From assembly GCA_046294915.1 (NCBI GenBank), contig JBKBOE010000001.1:62001-126000 (forward strand): a stretch of DNA of 64,000 bases, written 5' to 3'. A model generated the notes under the pieces. The model did not search any database and was not told where the DNA came from. It saw only the letters and a list, made by a program, of their open reading frames with translations. The stretch is from UBA2336 sp046294915 (lineage in GTDB: Bacteria > Bacteroidota > Bacteroidia > Cytophagales > Cyclobacteriaceae). A program made the position numbers and the translations under genes. Positions 27,947-35,776 of this stretch are shown here, piece by piece (position 1 is the stretch's first letter; each line of letters opens with the position of its first letter).

Positions 27947-28561
27947 TTACCCGGGTGCAATCCATTCAACCAGGGCCATGCGAGGTACAAGGTATTTGCG
28001 GTTGGTTTTCATTTCATGGCAATAAAACCGTGTTCTGCGCAACTTCTCCTTCTTAAAAAATCTACCCCGAAGTTTAAACAGGCTTCCTTCGGCAAGTTCA
28101 TTTAAAGCAACAGCATTCAGGGTGGTTGAATCAAACAGCCGAAGTTCGGTTGTTAGGGCCGTATCGGTAAAGGTAGAGGCTTTAGGTTTTTGTACGTGCG
28201 CGATCAGGCAATTCAGCAAGTTGGGCGGAAAAATTTCGGTGGTTAAGAGGGGCTGCATAAGTTGCCTGAATTCGGTTTTCCACTCCGTACCATGGGGCAT
28301 AACCTTTCGGCCATATTTTAAATGAACCCGCAGATGGGCTACTTCATGGATGTAAGTAATGAGAAACTGGTACCGGTTCAGGTCGTGGTTAAGGGTAATG
28401 GTGTAACCACATTTTCTGGCTGAAAAATCGCCTGCTTTGGTATGTCGTGATTTGGTAAGTTTTAACGCAAACGGTTTTTGCTTCCAGCATTCAAAGCAAT
28501 AATCTACAGCCTTATCGGGCAGGTGGGTAACAAGGACGTTGCGTAAAGTAAAAGCAGCCAT
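27947..28561 (-). CDS. SprT-like zinc metalloprotease domain protein
   Basis: 204 residues. The zinc motif HEVAHLRVH (about residue 71) with a downstream HGTEWKTEF (about residue 89) fits the SprT-like family, which includes eukaryotic Spartan, a DNA-protein crosslink protease. The cell role in Bacteroidota is unknown. The C-terminal third (LRGRFFKKEKLRRTRFYCHE) is basic and could bind nucleic acid or carry a rubredoxin-like fold, although few Cys are visible. It is convergent with nagB, with no bases between the stops. Confidence 0.82.
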   Translation of the reverse strand: MAAFTLRNVLVTHLPDKAVDYCFECWKQKPFALKLTKSRHTKAGDFSARKCGYTITLNHDLNRYQFLITYIHEVAHLRVHLKYGRKVMPHGTEWKTEFRQLMQPLLTTEIFPPNLLNCLIAHVQKPKASTFTDTALTTELRLFDSTTLNAVALNELAEGSLFKLRGRFFKKEKLRRTRFYCHEMKTNRKYLVPRMALVEWIAPG

Positions 28562-28579
28562 GCCCTAAAAAAACAAAAA

Positions 28580-28605
28580 AGGCTTTAGATTTTTTTCTAA
28601 AGCCT
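28580..28605 (-). terminator. Rho-independent terminator after small lipoprotein gene
   Basis: A perfect 10-bp stem AGGCTTTAGA/TCTAAAGCCT (28580-28589 with 28596-28605) with a six-T loop. On the minus strand it is followed by a T-rich run (TTTTTTGTTTTTTT, from 28580 down to 28567), 27 bases beyond the stop at 28633. Confidence 0.85.
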
Positions 28606-28632
28606 CTCCGAGAACAATCGTCTTCGGATTAA

Positions 28633-28803
28633 TTACTGGGCAGCAGTGCTGTCAGTTGCTGTAGTGTCAGCAGGGGCTTCTTCAGCAGGTGCAGTTTCTT
28701 CCGTAGCTGGTTCAGTAGTAGCTTCTTCAGCTTTCTTACCGCCACAGGCTGCAAATGCAAAAGCAAAGCCACAAACCATTAACAGGGCAAATAACTTTTT
28801 CAT
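28633..28803 (-). CDS. Small lipoprotein, low-complexity acidic
   Basis: 56 residues (ATG at 28801-28803, TAA at 28633-28635). A lipoprotein signal (MKKLFALLMVCGFAFAFAAC) with acylated Cys 20 precedes a tail made only of Gly, Lys, Ala, Glu, Thr, Pro, Asp, Ser and Gln. Small lipoproteins of this type are common in Cytophagales; function unknown. It has its own strong terminator, which suggests monocistronic and possibly high expression. Confidence 0.75.
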   Translation of the reverse strand: MKKLFALLMVCGFAFAFAACGGKKAEEATTEPATEETAPAEEAPADTTATDSTAAQ

Positions 28804-28876
28804 AGTTTACAGGTGTTTTAAATATGGCGCAAATATACTACGAATTAAACATGCTAAAGGGAGGGGGTAAGAATTT

Positions 28877-30184
28877 TTATTTTTTCTTGAATATCAGCCG
28901 TACGGGCACTCCCTCAAAGTCGAAATGTTCACGCAGTTTATTTTCGAGATAACGTTCGTAAGCCGGTTGGATATACTGGGGCAGGTTGCAAAAGAACGCA
29001 AACGATGGGAAACGGGCGTTTACCTGGGTGATGTACTTAATCTGGATGAACTTGCCCTTGATGGCCGGAGGGGGGTACCGCTCAATTTCCGGCAGAATAA
29101 CCTCATTGAGGCGTGATGTAGGGATTTTGATGGTTTTGTTCTCAAATACCTTAACGGTTTTTTCGATGACCTGGAAGATGCGCTGCTTGTTGGTGGCCGA
29201 AGCAAAAATAACCGGGATGTAATCAATGGGCGCCAGTTTTTCAAGGATTTCTTTCTTATAGGTATCCGCGGTTTTGGAATCCTTTTCAATCAAATCCCAC
29301 TTGTTCACCATAATCACAATGCCCTTACCCTGGCGGTGGGCCAGGCTGATGATGTTCACATCCTGCGATTCCATTTTGCGTTCGGCATCCAGCACCACAA
29401 TGCACACATCGCTTTCTTCCAGTGCCCGTAACGAGCGCAATACCGAGTAAAACTCCACATCATCCCTTACTTTCGATTTTTTGCGGATGCCGGCCGTGTC
29501 AATAAGGATGAAGTTTTTGCCATACATTTTATAGTGTGAGTGGATGGCATCGCGGGTGGTACCGGCCTCATCGGTAACGATGCTGCGTTCGGTGCCCAGA
29601 AGGGCATTCAGCAAGGAAGATTTACCTACATTGGGTCTGCCGAGAATGGAAATTTTAGGGATGCCCGCGTTGGGGTCTTCTACGCCTTCCGATGGAAAAA
29701 TTTTTACAAGATCATCGAGTAGCTCCCCCGTTCCACTGCCGTTTTCAGCGGAAATCGGGTACACCTCGCCCAAACCCAACGCATAAAACTCAACGGCATA
29801 AGTTGACTTCTCGGGTGTGTCGGCTTTGTTAGCTGCAACAAACACCGGCTTTTTCGAGGTGCGGATAACGTTGGCAAAATCTTTATCAAACCCGGTAAGC
29901 CCGTCCTTACAATCGACTACAAAAATTACCGCGGTGGCCTCTTCCAGGGCCATTGCTACCTGTTTGCGTATTTCCGATTCAAACTTATCCTCCGAGCCGG
30001 TTACGTACCCACCCGTATCGATTACGGTAAAAAACTTTCCCGTCCATTCGGCATACCCGTAATGGCGATCGCGGGTAACTCCCGGAATATCATCCATAAT
30101 GGCTTGTCGTTTTTCAACCAGCCGGTTAAACAACGTTGACTTGCCCACGTTTGGTCTTCCTACTATTGCTACAATGTTTGCCAT
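28877..30184 (-). CDS. der: Ribosome-assembly GTPase Der (EngA)
   Basis: 435 residues. Two tandem GTPase domains: GRPNVGKSTLFNRL with DTGGYVTG and NKADTPEK in the first (about 1-165), GRPNVGKSSLLNALLG with DTAGIRKK and VNKWDLIEKD in the second (about 175-350), and a C-terminal KH-like domain (about 355-435). Der acts in assembly of the 50S subunit. It starts one base after the era stop, so the two ribosome GTPases are co-transcribed (era first). Confidence 0.98.
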   Translation of the reverse strand: MANIVAIVGRPNVGKSTLFNRLVEKRQAIMDDIPGVTRDRHYGYAEWTGKFFTVIDTGGYVTGSEDKFESEIRKQVAMALEEATAVIFVVDCKDGLTGFDKDFANVIRTSKKPVFVAANKADTPEKSTYAVEFYALGLGEVYPISAENGSGTGELLDDLVKIFPSEGVEDPNAGIPKISILGRPNVGKSSLLNALLGTERSIVTDEAGTTRDAIHSHYKMYGKNFILIDTAGIRKKSKVRDDVEFYSVLRSLRALEESDVCIVVLDAERKMESQDVNIISLAHRQGKGIVIMVNKWDLIEKDSKTADTYKKEILEKLAPIDYIPVIFASATNKQRIFQVIEKTVKVFENKTIKIPTSRLNEVILPEIERYPPPAIKGKFIQIKYITQVNARFPSFAFFCNLPQYIQPAYERYLENKLREHFDFEGVPVRLIFKKK

Positions 30185-30185
30185 G

Positions 30186-31073
30186 TTATTCCAAATACCC
30201 GAATCGCCTTAGCCGCTGCCTGTCCTTACGCCAGTTATCGGCCACTTTTACATAGGTTTCAAGAAACACTTTTTTAGCAAAGAAACGTTCCATTTCTTCA
30301 CGCGCTTCGGTGCCAAGTTTTTTTAACATGCTGCCGCCCTTGCCTATCAAAATGCCTTTTTGCGAATCGCGCTCTACATAAATCTCGGCCCGCATCCGGA
30401 TAATAGCATCCTCTTCTTTGAATTCTGTAACGGCAACTTCTGTACTGTATGGAACTTCCTGTTCAAAATTCCGGAAAATTTTTTCACGGATAATCTCTCC
30501 GGCAAAAAACCGCTCTGACTTATCTGAAAGTTCATCTGGCGGAAAGTATGCGGGGTGCTCGGGAATAGCTTCAAGGATGGTTTGGAAAAGTTGCGGCATG
30601 TTTTGACCGGTGGTTGCTGAAACCGGCATAATCGCCTTAAGTTCAGGCAAGTGTTCTTTCCAGTGGCTTACTTTGTCTTCAACCTGTGATCCCTTCACCA
30701 GATCAATCTTGTTAATGACTAAAACAATGGGTGTAGTTATTTTTCTGAATTGTTTAAATGTTTCGGGGTCGTACTTTTCGCCCAGTTCCACCACCAGCAA
30801 AATCAGGTCGGCATCTTCGAGCGATACCTTCACAAAATGCATCATCGCTTCGTGCAGGGCATACTTTGGTTCCAGAATACCCGGAGTGTCTGAATAAACA
30901 ATCTGGTAGTTTTCGCCATTCAAAATGCCCATAATCCGGTGGCGGGTAGTTTGGGCCTTGGGTGTGGTAATGGAAAGCTGCTCGCCAACCAACCGGTTCA
31001 TCAGGGTGGATTTTCCCACGTTGGGTTTGCCCACAATGCTCACAAAGCCTGATTTGAATGGTTTGGATGACAT
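30186..31073 (-). CDS. era: GTPase Era, 16S rRNA/30S assembly
   Basis: 295 residues. G motifs GKPNVGKSTLMNRL (G1), DTPGILEPKYALHEAM (G3) and VINKIDLVKG (G4), then a C-terminal KH domain with the ILIGKGGSMLKKLGTEAR loop. Era binds the 3' end of 16S rRNA and checks 30S maturation. It is upstream of der on the minus strand with one base between them. An initiator tRNA gene and its terminator lie just upstream. Confidence 0.98.
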   Translation of the reverse strand: MSSKPFKSGFVSIVGKPNVGKSTLMNRLVGEQLSITTPKAQTTRHRIMGILNGENYQIVYSDTPGILEPKYALHEAMMHFVKVSLEDADLILLVVELGEKYDPETFKQFRKITTPIVLVINKIDLVKGSQVEDKVSHWKEHLPELKAIMPVSATTGQNMPQLFQTILEAIPEHPAYFPPDELSDKSERFFAGEIIREKIFRNFEQEVPYSTEVAVTEFKEEDAIIRMRAEIYVERDSQKGILIGKGGSMLKKLGTEAREEMERFFAKKVFLETYVKVADNWRKDRQRLRRFGYLE

Positions 31074-31109
31074 TTTCCTGGATTCGATTCCGATGATTGA
31101 TAAATAATA

Positions 31110-31134
31110 AAAGCGACCCTTTTGAGGTCGCCTT
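31110..31134 (-). terminator. Terminator downstream of tRNA-fMet
   Basis: On the minus strand GCGACC pairs with GGTCGC (31113-31118 with 31126-31131, extended by two A-T pairs and a G-U pair) around a seven-base loop, followed by TTTTATT. It starts a few bases beyond the tRNA 3' end and before era. Confidence 0.75.
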
Positions 31135-31140
31135 ATTTCG

Positions 31141-31213
<73 letters not shown>

Positions 31214-31318
31214 ATTTGGAGCACAAAAGTAGAACGGTAGCCCCGAAAAACCAAATAAGGTTTTATAACCCGCTAAACACGGGTTTGATTTTGTAACTTT
31301 CAAAATTGGATTTTGAAA

Positions 31319-31494
31319 ATGGATGAGTTAGGCAAATCTCTGCCGGTATCGGAAAGTATACTTGAAGGTGAACAGGGAGCTGAGGCTGCCGGAAACCCAA
31401 ACTGCCTAAATTCTTTCTGGTTACCAGTATATTTTTCTTCTGCATCCTGTTTGCATTCGTTATGAATGCTGTGGTAACGTTAATATTGCTGTGA
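31319..31494 (+). pseudogene. Small single-pass membrane ORF before rarA, frameshifted
   Basis: From the ATG at 31319-31321 the frame reads MDELGKSLPVSESILEGEQG and continues to about 31408. The frame two bases on then gives KPKLPKFFLVTSIFFFCILF and a further hydrophobic run ending in TGA at 31492-31494. That stop overlaps the rarA ATG as TGATG, the coupling seen all over this genome, which suggests this frame is real. One extra C in the AAACCC run near 31408 would join the two parts into a 58-residue protein with a polar head and one C-terminal membrane helix. It could be a sequencing error or a genuine recent mutation. Function unknown. Confidence 0.45.
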
Positions 31495-32765
31495 TGATTT
31501 TTCAGGCCAGGCCACCTTTAGCTGAACGAATGCGCCCGTCCACGTTGGAAGAACTGGTAGGACAGGAGCATCTTACAGGAGCTAATGGAATTATCCGGAA
31601 GGCCATTCAGTCAGGTACTATCCCGTCCATGATTTTATGGGGCCCGCCCGGTGTGGGCAAAACCACCATTGCCAACATTGTTGCGCATGAAGTGAAAAAA
31701 CCTTTTTACACGCTAAGTGCGGTAAGCGCTGGGGTAAAGGATGTGCGTGAGGTGATTGAAAAGGCAAGGTTATCAGGTAAGTCGATTTTGTTCATCGATG
31801 AAATTCACCGGTTTAACAAATCGCAGCAAGATGCACTGCTCGGTGCTGTTGAAAAGGGAACCATCACCCTAATCGGTGCCACAACTGAGAATCCTTCCTT
31901 TGAAGTAAACTCTGCCTTGCTTTCACGATGCCAGGTGTACACACTCAAAGCATTGGATGAAAAGGATTTGCTCAGGTTGGTGCATCATGCAATAACCCAT
32001 GATGAACAGTTAAAGCAACGCGATGTTCAATTGAAGGAGCACAACGCACTCTTTCAACTTTCCGGGGGCGATGCCCGCAAAGTGCTGAACCTGCTGGAGT
32101 TGGTGGTTGATTCGGAGCCTTCCGGAAGAGTGGTCATCACCGATGAACTGGCCACTACAGTTGCCCAGAAGAAGATTGCCATTTACGATAAGAGTGGTGA
32201 ACAACATTATGACATCATTTCTGCATTTATAAAATCCATCCGCGGCAGCGATCCGAACGCGGCCCTTTATTACCTGGCCCGCATGGTAGAGGGCGGGGAA
32301 GATGTAAAGTTTATCGCACGGAGAATGGTTATACTGGCCTCGGAAGATATTGGAAACGCCAACCCCACTGCTTTGGTTATGGCCACCAGCACTTTTCAGG
32401 CCGTAACCCTTATTGGCTACCCCGAAGCCCGGATTATTCTTGCCCAATGTGCGGTTTACCTGGCTAGTTCACCAAAAAGCAATGCCAGCTACACGGCCAT
32501 TGAAGAGGCTATTCGTGTAGTAAATGAAACCGGTGATTTGCCGGTGCCGTTAGCCGTAAGAAATGCTCCCACCAAACTGATGAAGGAGTTGGGATATGGC
32601 AAGGGCTATCAGTATGCGCATAGCTATGAGGGTAATTTTGTGAACATGGAATTTTTACCGGAAGTAATTTCCGGAACTAAATTTTATGAGCCGGGCAACA
32701 ATGCCCGCGAAGAGGAGTTACGTAAATACCTTCGTAGCCTGTGGAAAGAAAAATATGGTTACTAA
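31494..32765 (+). CDS. rarA: Replication-associated recombination protein A (RarA/MgsA) AAA ATPase
   Basis: 423 residues from the ATG at 31494-31496 (a GTG directly precedes it). RPSTLEELVGQEHL at the N-terminus, Walker A GPPGVGKTTIANIV, Walker B ILFIDEIHRFNKSQQDALLGAVE, sensor IGATTENPSF, and the C-terminal helical region with RGSDPNAALYYLARM and GYPEARIILAQCAVYLA. RarA unloads or remodels DNA at stalled forks and interacts with SSB. It overlaps the stop of the preceding small membrane ORF. Confidence 0.96.
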   Translation: MIFQARPPLAERMRPSTLEELVGQEHLTGANGIIRKAIQSGTIPSMILWGPPGVGKTTIANIVAHEVKKPFYTLSAVSAGVKDVREVIEKARLSGKSILFIDEIHRFNKSQQDALLGAVEKGTITLIGATTENPSFEVNSALLSRCQVYTLKALDEKDLLRLVHHAITHDEQLKQRDVQLKEHNALFQLSGGDARKVLNLLELVVDSEPSGRVVITDELATTVAQKKIAIYDKSGEQHYDIISAFIKSIRGSDPNAALYYLARMVEGGEDVKFIARRMVILASEDIGNANPTALVMATSTFQAVTLIGYPEARIILAQCAVYLASSPKSNASYTAIEEAIRVVNETGDLPVPLAVRNAPTKLMKELGYGKGYQYAHSYEGNFVNMEFLPEVISGTKFYEPGNNAREEELRKYLRSLWKEKYGY

Positions 32766-32795
32766 GACTCCGCGTGTAGTATCTTGCCAACTGCC

Positions 32796-34877
32796 ATGAA
32801 ACAAATTTTACTGGATACCTCCCCTGGCTTTGTGCTGCTTTGCCTGCTGGTTGGATTGGGGTATGCCTTCTTGCTTTATTACCGGACAAAAAATCCATGG
32901 GGAGTTCAGTTAAACCAGATATTGTTTGCAGGCCGGGTATTACTGGTAGTATTTATTTGCTTTCTGTTGTTAGGGCCAATCATAAAGCAAACCGATACCC
33001 ATACAGAAAAGCAAGTGTTTGTTATTGTGCAGGATAATTCCAGGTCTGTAGTCGAGGTAATGGATTCCATCTCTCTACGCAACCTGGCTAACCGGGTTTC
33101 TGATCTGCAAGCAACCCTGAAAGCGCGAAATGTTGAGCCGGTTCTTATGGATCTGCAAGGCAATCCATTTTCATTCAATTCATTTGATGCGCCTGCCACC
33201 AATGTGCATGAAGCGTTACGCAAAGTATCAACACGGTTTGAAGGGCGCAGAGTTGCAGGTGTGGTTTTGATTTCAGATGGGATTTACAACGCAGGTCTTT
33301 CTCCGCTTTATGGCGATTACCCGTTTCCGGTATATACCGTTGGCCTGGGCGATACGGCTGTTCGTGCTGACCTTGCCGTGAAGGATATGCTGTATAACAA
33401 AGTTGCCTATCAGGGCAATAAGTTTCCGCTGCGTGTGGAAGTTTCGGCCACGGGATTCCGGAATGAGCCGGTTACCGTATCCCTGATGCACAAAGGCGCA
33501 CTTGTGGAACGGCAAACCCGGGTAGTTCCTGATGACGGCTTCATTCAAATTGAGTTTCAGCCCGTTGCTTCCGAAGAGGGCCTTCAGCGGTGGGATGTTC
33601 TTATCGATCGAAAGGCTGTTGAAAGTAATCCGAAAAATAACCAGGCATCCGTTTTTATTGATGTGGTGAAGGGGCGAAAAAAAATTCTCCTCGTGGGCGC
33701 AGCGCCACACCCGGATGTAAAAGCCCTCCGGACAGTACTGGAGAAAAATTCCAATTATGAGTTGCTGCTGCATGTGCCGCCTGTGCATGAAGTGCAACCG
33801 GATTTATTGAAACCCGATGCTGTTGACCTGATCATCTTCCACCAGGTACCCGATGTTCGTGGACGCCACAGCGATTTGTTCAGACGTTCGTGGGGCAGTA
33901 AAACAGCTCTTTTCATTGTCCTTGGGCAACAAACCGATATGAATCAGCTGGCTGCTTACCCGCTACCGGTTAAATATGAACAGCTACCCCGCCAGTATGA
34001 TGAGGTGACCCCGGTCATTCATCCGGCTTTTTCGTTGTTCACCTTACCGGATGAGGCCGGTTCTGTCTTTCAGGAATTTCCCCCGGTCAGTGTTCACTTC
34101 GGAAAAATTCAGATGACACCGCAGGCAACACCTGTGCTGATGCAAAAAGTGGGCAGCCTCGTTACCGATAAGCCTTTGATGGTAGTGGAAAGCACCGATC
34201 AGCATAAAGTGGGGGTGATGGCAGGTGAAGGCTTGTGGCGCTGGCGCCTGCACGAATATTCAAAGACAGAAAGCACCACGGTATTTGATGAATTCTTTGG
34301 CAAGCTTCTTCAGTTTCTCTCTACAACTGATGATAAGCGCAGATTCCGGCTCTTCCCGGTAAAGCAGGAATTTTCTGAAACCGAGGCTGTAGTTTTCGAG
34401 AGCCAGGTGTTTAATGACATTTATGAGCCGGTTTACGGAAACACCATTGACCTCGAAGTAACGGATGAACAGGGAAGACGTACACCCTACAGCTACCTGA
34501 CCAGCCCCGGTAACACACGCTATATTCTCAGCGGACTGAAAGAAGGGGTTTACCGTTTTCGAGGCACAACCCGTATTAATGATGTGCCCGAAGAAGTAAG
34601 GGGTCAGTTTCTGGTAACCGGTCAGCAACTGGAATTAGCTAATCTTGCAGCCGATTTTGACTTGCTGCGTAAACTGGCTGCGAATACGGGGGGCCGTTTT
34701 TATCCGGTAACCGGGTTAAATGCTTTACAACAACACCTGGGGCAACTCGAAGCAAAGGGGATACTTCGCAGCAGTGAGCGCTACGAGGCGGTAATCGGTA
34801 TTAAATGGATTTTTGGGTTACTGCTGTTGCTGATTGGTGCCGAGTGGTTTTTGAGAAAGTATTTTGGGGGGTATTAG
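32796..34877 (+). CDS. Membrane-anchored VWA-type protein, unknown function
   Basis: 693 residues from the ATG at 32796-32798 (a TTG lies four codons upstream). Two N-terminal helices (about 10-28 and 45-63), a von Willebrand A-like region (QDNSRSVVEV near residue 84 in place of the DxSxS site, then VVLISDGIYNAG near 155), beta-rich segments, and a C-terminal membrane helix (WIFGLLLLLIGAEWFL). The first MIDAS motif is present only as DNSRS. This shape matches the Bacteroidota 'VWA/BatA-like' membrane proteins. It stands alone after rarA, apart from the MoxR block. Function unknown. Confidence 0.75.
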   Translation: MKQILLDTSPGFVLLCLLVGLGYAFLLYYRTKNPWGVQLNQILFAGRVLLVVFICFLLLGPIIKQTDTHTEKQVFVIVQDNSRSVVEVMDSISLRNLANRVSDLQATLKARNVEPVLMDLQGNPFSFNSFDAPATNVHEALRKVSTRFEGRRVAGVVLISDGIYNAGLSPLYGDYPFPVYTVGLGDTAVRADLAVKDMLYNKVAYQGNKFPLRVEVSATGFRNEPVTVSLMHKGALVERQTRVVPDDGFIQIEFQPVASEEGLQRWDVLIDRKAVESNPKNNQASVFIDVVKGRKKILLVGAAPHPDVKALRTVLEKNSNYELLLHVPPVHEVQPDLLKPDAVDLIIFHQVPDVRGRHSDLFRRSWGSKTALFIVLGQQTDMNQLAAYPLPVKYEQLPRQYDEVTPVIHPAFSLFTLPDEAGSVFQEFPPVSVHFGKIQMTPQATPVLMQKVGSLVTDKPLMVVESTDQHKVGVMAGEGLWRWRLHEYSKTESTTVFDEFFGKLLQFLSTTDDKRRFRLFPVKQEFSETEAVVFESQVFNDIYEPVYGNTIDLEVTDEQGRRTPYSYLTSPGNTRYILSGLKEGVYRFRGTTRINDVPEEVRGQFLVTGQQLELANLAADFDLLRKLAANTGGRFYPVTGLNALQQHLGQLEAKGILRSSERYEAVIGIKWIFGLLLLLIGAEWFLRKYFGGY

Positions 34878-34946
34878 TAGCTCGACTTACACGAAGAGGC
34901 TATCGAGACTCTACTGCACAAAGTTTTTAACTCACCTAACCCTGTG

Positions 34947-35209
34947 CTACAAACTACTTTTTATAAGTTTCTCACCCGTTTTCAAATAGTGATTGATTGC
35001 TTTCTCCCACCACATCATCGATCTTTTGAACTCGTGTTCGAGTTCTGTCTGAATAAGCTGGTGTATTCATATGTAATGATGGTTTCGGTGGAATCATGAC
35101 TGATGGCCTCCAGTGCAATGTTGATTTTCACAACCGATTCGCCAGGTGTTACCCGCAAAAATTCAACGGAATAATTTGTCGGGTCGTGCAGCGTAACATT
35201 CGCGTACGG
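34947..35209 (-). pseudogene. Decayed gene fragment, possible SRPBCC/START-like C-terminus
   Basis: On the minus strand one frame gives NYSVEFLRVTPGESVVKINI, then HDSTETIITYEYTSLF; the next frame continues LEHEFKRSMMWWEKAINHYL and stops at 34947. Joined, this looks like the end of an SRPBCC/AHSA1-like domain (beta strands, then a long C-terminal helix with WEKAINHYL), with at least one frameshift and no start codon. Bases 34878-34946 hold nothing I can identify. Confidence 0.4.
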
Positions 35210-35290
35210 GACACAACAGGGGAAATACAGCCTGTATATTTCCCGTGTTGAGTTGCCGGTAGGTTAACGTTTTACGAACATTCACTGAAA

Positions 35291-35470
35291 CTACTTGCAT
35301 AAGATCCCGGCAAGGTAAACCAGGTTGTTCGGGGTGGTTTCGTCTACGCGAATCACCAGGTCTGGTCGGTTTGCTTCATCAACACGTGCATATTTTTTTT
35401 AAGGTTGAGTCAGCACGTTTCCAGGCTTTTTCAAACTCCTTTTTCACGGCTTCGGCCTCTTCGGTTCACT
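35291..35470 (-). pseudogene. Decayed gene fragments, origin unclear
   Basis: The minus strand carries VKKEFEKAWKRADSTLKKIC in one frame (about 35395-35455), then RVDEANRPDLVIRVDETTPN in another, ending at a TAG at 35291-35293. Both pieces look like real former protein (polar, no rare-codon runs) but neither has an intact start or continues far. The first piece resembles a motif near the end of Bacteroidota TPR or exported proteins; this is a weak impression. Confidence 0.3.
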
Positions 35471-35476
35471 GTTGCA

Positions 35477-35722
35477 TCAGTAAACTGTGGTAGCCGGGGT
35501 GAGGTCGGGATAGCGGTTCAACAGATTACCAAAAAAGTTGTGGTGTACCTTTTCAAAGGTGCGCTTAAAATCATCCCAATCGCGGTCAATGCTTATATTT
35601 TGCTGTACCAGGTTGAGTAAAGTGTTTAACTCCGTTTGGGGTTGATGTGAAGTGTTTTTCAGGGAAATGATTTTTTCCTTGAGTTCCTCAATGAGTTCAG
35701 AGAAATGCTGAGGAAAGGCCAT
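35477..35722 (-). pseudogene. Truncated piece of a TPR-type regulator C-terminal region, lacking the HTH
   Basis: 81 residues from an ATG at 35720-35722 with a GGAG-like ribosome site upstream. ELIEELKEKIISLKN is followed by DWDDFKRTFEKVHHNFFGNL and LNRYPDLTP, then five unrelated residues and a stop. This matches the linker that precedes the LuxR-like helix-turn-helix in Bacteroidota TPR sensor-regulators, where PDLTP is normally followed by NELRLCA and the HTH. Both the sensor part and the HTH are gone, so it is a remnant. It might still be translated. Confidence 0.5.
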
Positions 35723-35749
35723 GTTAGTAACTCCAAATATTCGTCACAA

Positions 35750-35773
35750 AAAAAGCGGGTCGCCCCGCTTTTT
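35750..35773 (-). terminator. Rho-independent terminator after clpC
   Basis: AAAAAGCGGG pairs with CCCGCTTTTT (35750-35759 with 35764-35773) around a four-base loop, and the minus strand continues in T residues. It begins four bases beyond the clpC stop. Confidence 0.88.
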
Positions 35774-35776
35774 AAC

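Noticed and set aside
28633..28803. Plus-strand frame (28646-28870) as a protein
   Set aside because: It is the antisense of the Ala/Glu/Thr-rich lipoprotein; the minus frame has a lipobox and a terminator.
31267..31285. Hairpin AACCCG/CGGGTT upstream of the short membrane ORF
   Set aside because: Six-pair stem without a clear T tract; too weak to call as a terminator or regulatory element.
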